Of a stretch of DNA of 64,000 nt, positions 32,693-42,314 are shown piece after piece. The notes under the pieces were generated by a model. The model did not search any database, had not been told where the DNA came from, and saw nothing but the letters and a program-made list of their open reading frames with translations. Origin of the DNA: Planctomycetota bacterium (GTDB taxonomy: Bacteria > Planctomycetota > UBA1135 > UBA2386); assembly GCA_016713175.1 (NCBI GenBank), contig JADJPQ010000016.1, forward strand, positions 7,501 through 71,500, in the 5' to 3' direction. Numbering within the stretch: the stretch's first letter is position 1; each line of letters starts with the position of its first letter. A program made the translations under genes and the position numbers.

Positions 32693-32698
32693 TATAGT
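32693..32698 (+). promoter_or_regulatory. Candidate -10 box for the EF-hand gene
   Basis: TATAGT, 45 bases before the ATG at 32744; the leader contains a GGAAGAG ribosome-binding site about 17 bases before the start. Confidence 0.4.
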
Positions 32699-32743
32699 CC
32701 CGGCGGCTGACCGCCGAAACCGGAAGAGCGCAAGAACCTGCCG

Positions 32744-33640
32744 ATGTCGAACCTGCGATGGTCCACGCTGCTGCTGGGTTGCTGGCTTGCCGGCCTGCTG
32801 ACCGCCCAGACCGCTGTCGGACCCGCGCGCGACGACGACAGCAGCAAGCCGGCGCCGCCCGGCCGGCACACCGCCAAGGAATGGTCGGAGTCGGAAAGCC
32901 GCCGGCTGTTCGCCGGCTGCGACGCCAACGCCGACGATCGGCTCGATCTGTTCGAAGCCTCGGTTGCCCTCGAGACCATGGGCTCGCCACGCGACCGCGA
33001 TACGTTCCGCCGCTTCGACCGCGACCGCGATGGCTACCTGACGTTGCCAGAGTTCGATCTTCACTTCCGGCAGACGACCCAGCGCGGCGACGCGCTGCGG
33101 GTGCGAACGTGCCGGCCCATGCCACCTGCCCGCACCCAGGCGCGCGCGACCGAACGTTCGCCCGCGCAGCACATGCTCGACCTGTTCGACCAGGATGCGT
33201 CGGGCGATTTGCGCGACGGCGAACTCGACGCCATGCTCCTGGGCCTGAGCCTACCGCCCGCATTCGCGCCGATCCTGCGGGGCCTCGACAAGAACGCCAG
33301 CGGTGGCCTCGACGAGACCGAACTGACCGCGGCCCTGCAAGCGCTGCCACCCGCGCTGCTTGGCAACCTGCCCGGGGCCAAGGCGGCGAACAAGGCCACG
33401 GCGCTGCCCGCGCCCTGGGGCGACATCGATCTCGATCGCGACGCGCTGATCGACAGCACGGAACTGGCGCGTTCGCTGCGGCAGATCGACCCGGAGCTGG
33501 CGTCCTGGGCCCGGCAGATCCTGCAGGTTGCCGACACCGATCGCGACCAGCGCCTGTCGGCTGCCGAACTGGAAGCCGCGATGCCGGCCGGCAACAAAGC
33601 GCCGGCGCAGGGCATGGTCGAGTCGCGCACGCGCGGCTAA
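32744..33640 (+). CDS. Exported protein with six EF-hand calcium-binding loops
   Basis: A 298-residue secreted or periplasmic protein. A signal peptide (TLLLGCWLAGLLTAQ) precedes six EF-hand-like loops: DANADDRLDLFE, DRDRDGYLTLPE, DQDASGDLRDGE, DKNASGGLDETE, DLDRDALIDSTE and DTDRDQRLSAAE. Loops 2, 3, 4 and 6 have near-canonical ligands. Loop 5 has Ala at position 6, where Gly is usual. Bacterial EF-hand proteins of this type are thought to buffer or sense extracellular calcium. It is followed nine bases later by the first DUF3857 gene, so the three may form one operon. Confidence 0.85.
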   Translation: MSNLRWSTLLLGCWLAGLLTAQTAVGPARDDDSSKPAPPGRHTAKEWSESESRRLFAGCDANADDRLDLFEASVALETMGSPRDRDTFRRFDRDRDGYLTLPEFDLHFRQTTQRGDALRVRTCRPMPPARTQARATERSPAQHMLDLFDQDASGDLRDGELDAMLLGLSLPPAFAPILRGLDKNASGGLDETELTAALQALPPALLGNLPGAKAANKATALPAPWGDIDLDRDALIDSTELARSLRQIDPELASWARQILQVADTDRDQRLSAAELEAAMPAGNKAPAQGMVESRTRG

Positions 33641-33649
33641 ACCAAGGGC

Positions 33650-36600
33650 GTGCGTAGTCGATCGCTCGTCGCCGCCTGCAGCGGCATCGTTCTGTTCGCG
33701 TGGTGCAGTCGGCCGTTGACGGCGCAGATGCCCGCGTCGCCCGCCGATCCTGAACTCGCGGTCGTCCGCCTGGAGGCCTGCGGCGATCACGCCGGCGCCG
33801 CTGCGGGCTGGTTGGACCTGGCCGAGATCGCCTGCCGCAGCGACGGCGGTGACGGACCGCAGGCCGCGGCGCTGGCCGGATACCATGCGGCTCGGGCCCT
33901 GGAACAACACCGCCGCGCTCCGGCCGCCGCCGATTTCGCCGAACGGCTGCAAAGGCTGAGCACTTCGCGCCTCGCGCTGACCGTGCCCTGGCTCGCCGAC
34001 CACTGCCTTGGCCTCGCGCTCGACTGGCGGATCGCCACCGGACACCCGGCCACCCGCGAACTGGCGGACCAGCTCGGCGTGCTGTCGCAGTTCTGGATCT
34101 GCGGCCCGTTCGCGAACGAACGCGGCGCCGGTCATGCGCAGGATCTGCCGCCGCAACACGGCTTCGATCCGGAAGCAACCTGGCCTGGCAAATTGCGGCC
34201 GGTCGGATGGCGCCTGCTGCCGCCGGCCGGCCCGGGCGGAACGATCGCATTGAGTCAGATCCTGCACCCCGCCGCGCAGAGTCTGTGCTACGTCGCCACG
34301 GCGGTCCTGGTCCAAGCGGAGCAGCTCGCCGTGCTCGAACTGGGCACCACCGGCGCCTACCGCGTATTCGTCAACGGCGCCGAGGTCGCCGCCCGCGACG
34401 TCGAACGCGCGTTCGTGCGCGATCAGGATGCGATCGCCACACCGCTGCGTGGCGGCACCAACCTGCTGGTGATCAAGCTGGGGCATCAGGAAGGGACGGA
34501 CTTCCAGTTCGCTGCGCGCCTCCGAGCGCTCGATGGCAAACCGCTCGGCGCCAGGGCCGACACCGCGCTGACGACGATGGCCGTCGCCGCGTCGATGACG
34601 CCGGCGACGATACCCGTGCCGGACGCGCTGCCCTCGTTGCGCGCCGCACTGCAGACCTCGGACCCGACCGGCGCCGATCAGGCGCGGCTGGCCTGGTTGC
34701 TGGCCGCGCGCCACGTCGACGGCGACCGCGATCGCCGCGACCGCGCCCTGGCCGAACAGGCGCTGCCACGCCGCCCCGACGATCTCGATCTACGGCTGCT
34801 GCTGGCCCGTAGTCGCATCCGCGCCGCCGCCCACGACGCCGACCGCGACGAAAACGCCCGTCGCCTCGACTACGAGGCGATCCTCGCCGCCGATCCGCGA
34901 CACGTCACGGCGCTCGTCGAACTCGGCCATCTGCTGCTGCACGAGACCGGGCTGGCCCGCGACGCCGAACGGCTGGCGCGCGCGGCGCTGGCCGTTCGCC
35001 CCGGCCACGCGGTCGCCACCTCGCTGCTGGCCGATGTGCACGCGCACGACGAACTGCCGGCGCTGGCCCGCCAACTGCTGATCGCGGCAGCCCGAGCGCC
35101 GGAAGCGCCACCGCATCTGCTCCGCCGCGCCGCGACCGCCTGCCGCGAGAACAACGATCCGCGCGGCCACCTGCTGTTGCGCCAGCGGATCCACGACCGG
35201 ACGCATGCGCTCGACGATGCGATCGCGCTGGCCGACCTGCTGCTGGACCTCGGTCGCCGCGACGACGCCGTGCCGCTGCTGCAGACCGCGATGGCGAACG
35301 AACCGTTCGCGCCGAGGCCACGCCGGATGCTCGCCGACCTGGCGATTGCCGAGAACCGCCTGGCCGACGCGCTGCGGATCTGGCGCGACTGGCTGACGAT
35401 CTCGCCGGACGACGACGACGCCTGGCGCGCGCTGGCGCACATCCACGCGTTGCGTGCCGCCGCCGGCGAGGCCACGGGCCGGCAGGATCAGATCGAAGCG
35501 CTGCGGGCGGCCCTGGAGTGCAATCCGAACCTGCGCGCCGAACAACGCCTGCTCGAGTTCCTGGCCAGCTCCGACACGCCGTTCTACGCCGGGTTCCAGA
35601 TCGACGGCGATGCCGCGCTGGCAGCCGACGCCGGACCGCCAGCCGATGCCGGGCAGGCCCGCGATCCGCTGCACTGGGTGCTGCGCCAGCAGGTCGTCGC
35701 CGCCCATCGCAACGGCACCCAGAGCAGTTACCACCACGAGATCGTCCGCGTGCTCAACGTCGACGGTGCCAGGCAGCTGGCGCGCTGGAGCCTGCCGTGG
35801 TACCGCGGCGAGCAACGCGCCCGGATGCTCGGCTGCGTGGTCCGCAAAGCCGACGGCACCGTGCAACGCCCGCCGCTGCGCGGCGCGCGCGTGCCGTTGG
35901 ATTCGCTGCAACCGGGCGACACCGTCGAACTGCAGGGCCGGGTCGACGACATCGCCCCGAGTTTCTTCGGCGACTACTTCGGCCTGGTGCACGAGTTCGG
36001 CGCCGACGACGGTTCGCCGGTGGCGCGTTCGGAACTGGTGGTAATCGCCGATCCTGGCCGCGAGTACGGTGTGCGTTCGGCGAACGGTGCGCCGGCGGCG
36101 GCCGCGACGACCCGCGCCGACGGCACCCGCGTGCTGCAGTTCGCGATGCACAACCTGCCCCGCGACCTGCCGGAACCTCGCCGGCCCGACCGTCGCGAGT
36201 TCGCGCCGCTCGTGCAGATCACCACGATGCGCGACTGGGACCACTTCGCCGGTTGGTGGTGGAACCTGATCCGCAACCAGCTGGAGGTGACGCCCGCGAT
36301 GCACGCCAAGATCACCGAGCTGACGGCGGGACTGACGACGACGGCACAGAAGGTCGCGGCGATCTACCGCTTCGTCAGCACCGATGTCCGCTACGAGGCG
36401 TGGGAATTCGGCGTGCACGGCTACAAGCCGTACGCGACGTCGGTGATCTTCGAACGCCGCCACGGCGACTGCAAGGACAAGGCGCTGCTGCTGTGCGCGA
36501 TGCTGGGTGCACTGGGCATCCCCTGTCAGCCGGTGCTGATCTTCGCCGATCCGTTGCGGACCACGGACGACCTGACGCTGGCGATGGTGCAGCAGTTCAA

Positions 36601-37414
36601 TCACTGCATCGCCTGGTTGCCGCCGCACGACGGCCTGCCGGGACGCTTCCTCGACGGCACCGCCGTCTGGCATCCCGACGACACGCTGCCCGACATGGAC
36701 CAGGGCGCCCGCGTGCTGATCGTCGATCGCGGCAAGGCCGAACTGCGCGACGTGCCGTGGACGACACCGGCGGCCAACACGGCTCTCCACGAATCCGTCG
36801 TCGAACTGCGCCCCGACGGCAGCGCCACGGTGCTGGTGCAGCGCACCCCCACCGGCAATGCCGCTGTCGAACTGCGTTCCGAATTGGCCACCGAGCCGGC
36901 GCGCGCCCGCGAGCAGCAGGAGCGTCAGCTGTTGACCCTGTTCGGCAAGGCCACCCTGACCGATCTGCAGGCCAGCGACCCGCAGCGACTCGACGAACCG
37001 GTCCGCCTGCAAGTCCGCGCCACGTTGACCGAGCTCGGCCAGCGTCTCGCGACCAGCTGGGAACTGCCCTCCGTCTTCGGCGGCGACAGTCGACAAGAAC
37101 TGACCACCGAGCCGACGCGCCACCAGCCCCTGCTGCTCGGCATCCCCGAACGCGACGTCCGGATCGTCCGCTACCGCTTGCCGTCCGGCTGGCGCCCGCG
37201 CGAACTGCCGGCCACCGCGACCGCGACCACGCCGTTCGGCAGCTTCACGCTGACCTGGCGCCACGACGGCGATCAAGTCGTCATCGAACGCACGGTCGAC
37301 TTCGTGCAGCCGAGAATCGGGGCGGAAGCCTATCCCGAGTTCCGCGCCTTCGTCGCCGCCCTCGCCGACGCCGATGCCCGACGCGTCGTACTGACGCGGG
37401 AGGACGTCCGATGA
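33650..37414 (+). CDS. Giant exported DUF3857 / transglutaminase-like protein
   Basis: A 1254-residue exported protein starting with GTG. Signal peptide (LVAACSGIVLFAWCSRPLTAQ), then a beta-rich N-terminal domain, a TPR-like helical region (about 330-630), a DUF3857 beta domain (about 660-880), and a transglutaminase core. The catalytic triad is visible: C941 (RRHGDCKDKALL), H985 (FNHCIAWLP) and D1002 (RFLDGTAVW). A DUF3858-like C-terminal beta domain follows. Such proteins are common in Bacteroidota and PVC bacteria; their substrates are mostly unknown, but a periplasmic cysteine protease or amide-transfer activity is expected. Overlaps the next paralogous gene by four bases. Confidence 0.88.
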   Translation: MRSRSLVAACSGIVLFAWCSRPLTAQMPASPADPELAVVRLEACGDHAGAAAGWLDLAEIACRSDGGDGPQAAALAGYHAARALEQHRRAPAAADFAERLQRLSTSRLALTVPWLADHCLGLALDWRIATGHPATRELADQLGVLSQFWICGPFANERGAGHAQDLPPQHGFDPEATWPGKLRPVGWRLLPPAGPGGTIALSQILHPAAQSLCYVATAVLVQAEQLAVLELGTTGAYRVFVNGAEVAARDVERAFVRDQDAIATPLRGGTNLLVIKLGHQEGTDFQFAARLRALDGKPLGARADTALTTMAVAASMTPATIPVPDALPSLRAALQTSDPTGADQARLAWLLAARHVDGDRDRRDRALAEQALPRRPDDLDLRLLLARSRIRAAAHDADRDENARRLDYEAILAADPRHVTALVELGHLLLHETGLARDAERLARAALAVRPGHAVATSLLADVHAHDELPALARQLLIAAARAPEAPPHLLRRAATACRENNDPRGHLLLRQRIHDRTHALDDAIALADLLLDLGRRDDAVPLLQTAMANEPFAPRPRRMLADLAIAENRLADALRIWRDWLTISPDDDDAWRALAHIHALRAAAGEATGRQDQIEALRAALECNPNLRAEQRLLEFLASSDTPFYAGFQIDGDAALAADAGPPADAGQARDPLHWVLRQQVVAAHRNGTQSSYHHEIVRVLNVDGARQLARWSLPWYRGEQRARMLGCVVRKADGTVQRPPLRGARVPLDSLQPGDTVELQGRVDDIAPSFFGDYFGLVHEFGADDGSPVARSELVVIADPGREYGVRSANGAPAAAATTRADGTRVLQFAMHNLPRDLPEPRRPDRREFAPLVQITTMRDWDHFAGWWWNLIRNQLEVTPAMHAKITELTAGLTTTAQKVAAIYRFVSTDVRYEAWEFGVHGYKPYATSVIFERRHGDCKDKALLLCAMLGALGIPCQPVLIFADPLRTTDDLTLAMVQQFNHCIAWLPPHDGLPGRFLDGTAVWHPDDTLPDMDQGARVLIVDRGKAELRDVPWTTPAANTALHESVVELRPDGSATVLVQRTPTGNAAVELRSELATEPARAREQQERQLLTLFGKATLTDLQASDPQRLDEPVRLQVRATLTELGQRLATSWELPSVFGGDSRQELTTEPTRHQPLLLGIPERDVRIVRYRLPSGWRPRELPATATATTPFGSFTLTWRHDGDQVVIERTVDFVQPRIGAEAYPEFRAFVAALADADARRVVLTREDVR

Positions 37415-40400
37415 ACCGCCACACCCGCCGTTCTGGCCTGTCGTGGCTGCTGTGGTCACTGTGGTCGCTGCCGACGCTGTTGCCGGCGCAAGATGCAGCG
37501 ACCGCCGTGGCCGAAGCACTCGTCGCGAAACTCGCTCCCGAACGCGACGATGCGGATGCGATCCTGCAGCGCCTGATCCGCGTGGCCTGCACCCACGCCG
37601 AATCCCCGCTGGCCGCGATCGCCTTCGCCGAGGCGATCGACTCGGTCACCGCCGCGCCGGACCCGGCTGCTGCGCGGGAACTGCTGCACCGGCTCCGCCC
37701 CGCCAGGCTGCATGGCCTGGCCGACGTGCTGTGCCGCCGCCTCGAGTACGACATCGCGTTCACGCTGTCGGGCCGGACTGCCGCCCATGGTCCTGCCGAC
37801 CACGACATCTGCCGCGACTTCGCGACTGCGCTGGCCGTGGTCGGTCCGTTCGGCGACGCCGGCGACCATCACGTCGGCGTGGTCTACGCCCCGGAACTGC
37901 GCTTTCCCGAACCCGGCGAACGACTGGCCGGCCGCTTTGGTCCGGTGCTTTCGCGCATCGTGCGGCGGCCGCGCCACGAGAGTCGGGTGTCGTTGCCCGA
38001 ACGTTCGCGGGCCTTGACCGGCGTCTGGTACGCCTGGCACCGGGTGCACACGGCCGAGCCGTTGGCCGGGTTCGTCGAGATCGACATCGACGGCGCCTGG
38101 CAGGCGTTCCTGGATGGCCACGAACTCGAGCGCGTCGAGCCCTGGCTGCAGAACGGTCCGACCCGGCGACGGCTCGGCATCCGGCTGGTGCCCGGTGAAC
38201 ACCACCTGCTGGTCAAGACCTGCAGCAACGACGGCTCCCGCGTCGGCATCCGCTGGATCGACGCCGACGGGCGCGCACTGCCGCTGCGCGAGCTCGCGGC
38301 CGACAGCCCGCGGACCCCGCCGCCGACCGACGATCCGCGCGATCCGGCGCAGTTCGTCGATGGCCTGACGGTGCTCGAACAGGCCCTGGCCCGGTCGACC
38401 GGCGCGACTCGCGACCTGCTGCGCGTGGTGGTCGCGCACCTTGCCCGCCGCGAACGCCAGGCCGATCGGGCGCTCGAACTGCTGCTCGCGGCGGAACAGG
38501 ACCCACCCGCGGCACCCGAGCTGCAGCTGGCGATCGCCGGCATGCTGCGGGCCACGGCGGCGATTCCCGAAGAGCGCCGCGCTGCCGCCGCCCGGAGGAT
38601 CGAGGACTCGGCCTTGCCGAACCTGCCGGCAAACCACCATCGCGCCCGGCTGACGCGCGTCCGCCAACTCGAGGAACAGGACCGCCGCGAAGATGCGCTC
38701 CGCCTGCTGCGCGAGGCCATCGGCAAGGGCGACGCCGGGCCGGAGACGTTCTGGATGCTGTATGGAGTCAATCGCGCGCTCGAGTTCACCACCGAGGAAC
38801 CGGCATTGTTGGCCGATTGGGCCGCGGCGTGCCCGCGCGACTCGCGGCCGCGCCGGATGTTGGCCGAACGGGCCAGGAGCCTCGGTGCCGCGACGGCTGC
38901 GCTGCAGGGCATGCACGCCGTCGCACTGCTGCGCACCGATTCCGACAATGCCGTCAGCACGACGTTCTGGCTGGCGCTCGATCTCGGGCAGTTCGACATC
39001 GCCAGGGCGATGATCGATCGCTTGACCGCGCCGCCTGCTGCCGGCGAGGTCGAGAGCCTGCATCGCCTGCAGTGGCGGTCGTTCCTGCACTGGCGTGCCG
39101 ACGAGACCGAGGCCGCAACCGCCGCGCTGCGCGCGCTCGCCGACCATCCGGATGCCGATGCCGAACTGCTGCGCCGCACCGGCGAACGCTGCCTGGCCCA
39201 GGACCAGCCGGAACTGGCCCGCGACTGCTGGCGCCGGGCGCTGCACCTGCAACCCGATCACGTCGCCACGAAGGAGCTGCTGCGGGGCATCGGCGAGCCG
39301 CCTGCCCCCGAGGTGTGCGCGCGTTTCCGCCGCGATGGCGATGCCGCGATTGCCGCGTTCAAGGCCGGAGAACGCGAACAGACCGCGTCGACGACCGCCC
39401 TGATCGACCAGACGATCATCGAACTGCACGCCGACGGCAGCCATGCCACCGAAGTCCACCAGCTGCGCCGGATCAACGACCAGGCCGGGGTCGAGCAGCA
39501 CACCAACGCGGCCGATCCGGCCAACGCCGACGACCTGCTGCTGGTCCGCACGATCACTGCCGACGGCCGATCCTGGGTGCCGGTCGAGGTCGACCGTTCG
39601 TTCGCGATGCCGCGCGTCGAACCCGGCGCATTCGTCGAATGGCGCTACCGGGAACACAGTGAAGCGCCAGGCGCCGACCCGCTGCGCGTGACCGAGTTCC
39701 ATCTGCAGTCGGGGAGCGAACCGTACGTGCTGTCCGAACTCGTACTGATCCGTCCGACCGACTGCCGCGGTGAACTGCGCACGCGCCGGACCGGGCCACC
39801 GGATGAGACGATCGCGCTCGACGACGGTCGCCAGGCGTTGATCTGGCGGCGCGAACAGCAGCCACGCCTCCCCGACGAGCCATTCGCCCCGGCGGCCGAG
39901 GACCTGGTGCCGATCGTCGGCTTCGGCGAGGACGGGTCCTGGCTGCCGGCGGCACGTGGCGGACGCGTCCAATTGCTGCAACGCACCCACCCGACGCCGC
40001 CGATCCGCAGCAAGGCCGGCCAACTGTTCGCGGATTGCACCGACGACACGACCCGGTTGCAGCGCGCCTGGCAGTGGTGCCAGCAGCAGATCGAACCCGG
40101 ATCCGCCGACAACGCCACCGAGGGCCTGTTGCGTGGCAAGGGCAGCGCCTTCCTGGTGACGGTGGCGTTGCTCCGCGCCGCGGACGTGCCGCTGACCACG
40201 GCATTCGCCGTGCACGCGCGCGCCGATCTCGATGCCGCGGGTCCGCCGCTGTTTGGCGACAGCGATCGGTTTCCGCTGCCCGCGGTGCGGATCGAACCAC
40301 GCGGCGGCACGCCGACCTGGTTGTTCGTCGACTCGCCGCGGTGGTTCCCGCCGGGCGCCGTCGCGGCGCAGCGGTCGGGCGCGCCGGCGTTGCTGGCGCA

Positions 40401-41091
40401 TGCCGATCGGATCGAACTGATCCGCTTGCCGACCGCCGCCGCCCCGGCGCCGTTCACCAGCCGCGTCACGGCCACCGGCACCGTCGGGGAACGCGCCGTC
40501 CGGGTCGAAGCCGAGGTCCTTTTGTTCGATGCCATGGGCTATGCGTTCGCCGAGAACCTGCGACAGCGCAAGGCCGACGTGCGAAAGCAGTTCGCCCGCC
40601 AGATCTGCCAGCAACTGTTCGCCGAATGGCGGGTGCGGGCCGGCGAACCGAAGGAACTCGATCCGGGCGGCAAACCGCTGCTGCTGGCCGCAACCGTGGA
40701 ACGGGCCGGACCGCAACGCCGCGGCGACGACGGCTGGCTGCTGCCGCTGCCGCTGCCGCCTGGCAAGTTCCTGGCCAACTTCGGCGATCGCGCCGAACGT
40801 ACGCTGCCGCTGGTGTTGACCATGCCGATGCAGGCCGACTGGGTCTTCGAACTGGATCCCACCGACAACCTCGAGTTCGGCGACCTGCCGGCACCGCTGC
40901 TGGTGCAGCACGGACCACTGGACTACCAGCTGACGCTGACCAGGCTCGGCCGGCGGATACGGATCGAACGGCGCGTGCGCCTGGCGCCGGCGACACTCGC
41001 GGTCACCGCGTTCGGCGAATGGGTGCGCATCCTGGAGACCATCGACCGCGCCGAACAGCAGAGCCTGACGCTGCTGCAGCGCACTCGCTGA
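37411..41091 (+). CDS. Giant exported DUF3857 paralogue with an inactivated transglutaminase site
   Basis: A 1226-residue paralogue of the preceding protein with the same order: leader (LLWSLWSLPTLLPAQ), an N-terminal beta domain (about 120-300), TPR-like repeats (about 320-640), DUF3857 (about 650-860) and a transglutaminase-like core. At the catalytic position the family GDCxD motif reads GKGSA (K910 aligns with the catalytic Cys), so this copy should not be an active enzyme. The fold is otherwise complete, so it is likely a pseudoenzyme partner or regulator of the upstream protein rather than a decayed gene. ATG overlaps the upstream stop (ATGA). The much longer frame starting upstream is a shadow. 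Confidence 0.85.
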   Translation: MNRHTRRSGLSWLLWSLWSLPTLLPAQDAATAVAEALVAKLAPERDDADAILQRLIRVACTHAESPLAAIAFAEAIDSVTAAPDPAAARELLHRLRPARLHGLADVLCRRLEYDIAFTLSGRTAAHGPADHDICRDFATALAVVGPFGDAGDHHVGVVYAPELRFPEPGERLAGRFGPVLSRIVRRPRHESRVSLPERSRALTGVWYAWHRVHTAEPLAGFVEIDIDGAWQAFLDGHELERVEPWLQNGPTRRRLGIRLVPGEHHLLVKTCSNDGSRVGIRWIDADGRALPLRELAADSPRTPPPTDDPRDPAQFVDGLTVLEQALARSTGATRDLLRVVVAHLARRERQADRALELLLAAEQDPPAAPELQLAIAGMLRATAAIPEERRAAAARRIEDSALPNLPANHHRARLTRVRQLEEQDRREDALRLLREAIGKGDAGPETFWMLYGVNRALEFTTEEPALLADWAAACPRDSRPRRMLAERARSLGAATAALQGMHAVALLRTDSDNAVSTTFWLALDLGQFDIARAMIDRLTAPPAAGEVESLHRLQWRSFLHWRADETEAATAALRALADHPDADAELLRRTGERCLAQDQPELARDCWRRALHLQPDHVATKELLRGIGEPPAPEVCARFRRDGDAAIAAFKAGEREQTASTTALIDQTIIELHADGSHATEVHQLRRINDQAGVEQHTNAADPANADDLLLVRTITADGRSWVPVEVDRSFAMPRVEPGAFVEWRYREHSEAPGADPLRVTEFHLQSGSEPYVLSELVLIRPTDCRGELRTRRTGPPDETIALDDGRQALIWRREQQPRLPDEPFAPAAEDLVPIVGFGEDGSWLPAARGGRVQLLQRTHPTPPIRSKAGQLFADCTDDTTRLQRAWQWCQQQIEPGSADNATEGLLRGKGSAFLVTVALLRAADVPLTTAFAVHARADLDAAGPPLFGDSDRFPLPAVRIEPRGGTPTWLFVDSPRWFPPGAVAAQRSGAPALLAHADRIELIRLPTAAAPAPFTSRVTATGTVGERAVRVEAEVLLFDAMGYAFAENLRQRKADVRKQFARQICQQLFAEWRVRAGEPKELDPGGKPLLLAATVERAGPQRRGDDGWLLPLPLPPGKFLANFGDRAERTLPLVLTMPMQADWVFELDPTDNLEFGDLPAPLLVQHGPLDYQLTLTRLGRRIRIERRVRLAPATLAVTAFGEWVRILETIDRAEQQSLTLLQRTR

Positions 41092-41097
41092 CCGCGG

Positions 41098-42168
41098 TCA
41101 GCGCGGTGCCGTGGCGAACTGCGCCGCAGTGTCGAGCAGCCGCGCCCCGGCGTCATCGGCGACCGCGAACTTCGACGGGTACATCGACGCCGCGCCGAAC
41201 TGACCGTTCTTGCCGACGGCGTAGAACTTGACCTGGAAGTTCGGCCGCCCCTGATCGTCGAGCAGCCGCTTGACCTTGGTCAACCGCACGACCCGCTGCA
41301 CCGCAGCCACGCACGCATCCGTCGGCGATTTGCCGGCCGCCATCTGCTGCACGATGAACGCGCCGCCATTGGCCAGGATGCAGGCCTCGCCGCGCCCGGT
41401 GGAGCCGCCGGTGCCGACGTCGTTGTCGCAGTAGTTGCCGCAACCGATCAGCGGCGAATCGCCGACCCGCCCCGGGATCTTGAACGCCAGCCCCGAGGTC
41501 GTCGTGCACGAGCCGCAGTCGCCGTTGGCGTCGACGGCGCCGAGGTGGATCGTGCCAGTCTTGTGCTTCCACTGATCGAACCAGGCCTTGCCGTGCGGGC
41601 CGTTCTCGTCGGGGTGGAGCCACTTGTCGGCGGCGCCGCGGCGTTCGCGCCACTCGAGCCAGACCTTGCGCGAGGCCGCGGTCAACAACTCGACCACGGG
41701 AAAGCCGTAGCTCCTGGCGAACCGCAACGCGCCTTCGCCGACCAGCAGCACGTGGTCGGTGTGTCGCATGACCTTCAACGCCACCTGCGACGGATTCTGG
41801 ATGCCTTGCAGGGCCGCGACGGCACCGGCGAGTCCCGAAGGGCCGTCCATCACGCAGGCGTCGAGTTCGACGACCCCCTCTTCGTTCGGCAGGCCGCCAA
41901 GGCCGACGCTGTCGTCCAGCGGATCGTCCTCGACGACCGTCACGCCCGCGACCGCGGCGTCGACCGGCCGCCAGCCGGCCAACATCTTCTCGACGGCGAT
42001 CTGGACCGCCTGCAGACCGTTCTCGCTGGCGACCGCGACCGGGGAGCGCAGGCGGGTGGCAGGAGCGAGCGACGCCGAGGCGACGGCGGGCTCAGCGGTA
42101 CAAGCGACCCCGGCCAGACCGGCGGCCGAGGACTGCAGGAACGCACGGCGGGAGCAGGATTGGCTCAT
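41098..42168 (-). CDS. Tat-exported N4-(beta-GlcNAc)-asparaginase (Ntn hydrolase)
   Basis: A 356-residue glycosylasparaginase-family enzyme that hydrolyses the bond between GlcNAc and asparagine, or a related isoaspartyl/asparaginyl substrate. A twin-arginine leader is visible (SRRAFLQSSAAGLAG). The proenzyme self-cleaves before the nucleophilic Thr in KTGTIHLGAVDANGDCG; the following GLAFKIPGRVGDSPLIGCG and the glycine-rich GTGGSTGRGE substrate loop are family hallmarks, as is the N-terminal DDPLDDSVGLGGLPNEEG. The start at 42168 gives a proper Tat signal. It lies in opposite orientation to the DUF3857 genes, with six bases between stops. Confidence 0.92.
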   Translation of the reverse strand: MSQSCSRRAFLQSSAAGLAGVACTAEPAVASASLAPATRLRSPVAVASENGLQAVQIAVEKMLAGWRPVDAAVAGVTVVEDDPLDDSVGLGGLPNEEGVVELDACVMDGPSGLAGAVAALQGIQNPSQVALKVMRHTDHVLLVGEGALRFARSYGFPVVELLTAASRKVWLEWRERRGAADKWLHPDENGPHGKAWFDQWKHKTGTIHLGAVDANGDCGSCTTTSGLAFKIPGRVGDSPLIGCGNYCDNDVGTGGSTGRGEACILANGGAFIVQQMAAGKSPTDACVAAVQRVVRLTKVKRLLDDQGRPNFQVKFYAVGKNGQFGAASMYPSKFAVADDAGARLLDTAAQFATAPR

Positions 42169-42314
42169 GCCGACAGTGTCCGCACTGCCGCGGCCGGACC
42201 GCAAGCGTCAGCCGAGGTACTGCTGCGGTTCGAGACGTGAGAACGCACGATCCGTCTGCGGACCGGAGGAACGCCCGGTCGGCTCGCCAACCAAGGGCCC
42301 GCGCTCGTCGAGCA

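Noticed and set aside
37456..40911. 1151-codon minus-strand frame opposite the second DUF3857 gene
   Set aside because: Arg/Gln/Ala-rich with no domain; the plus strand has a leader and domain order matching its paralogue.
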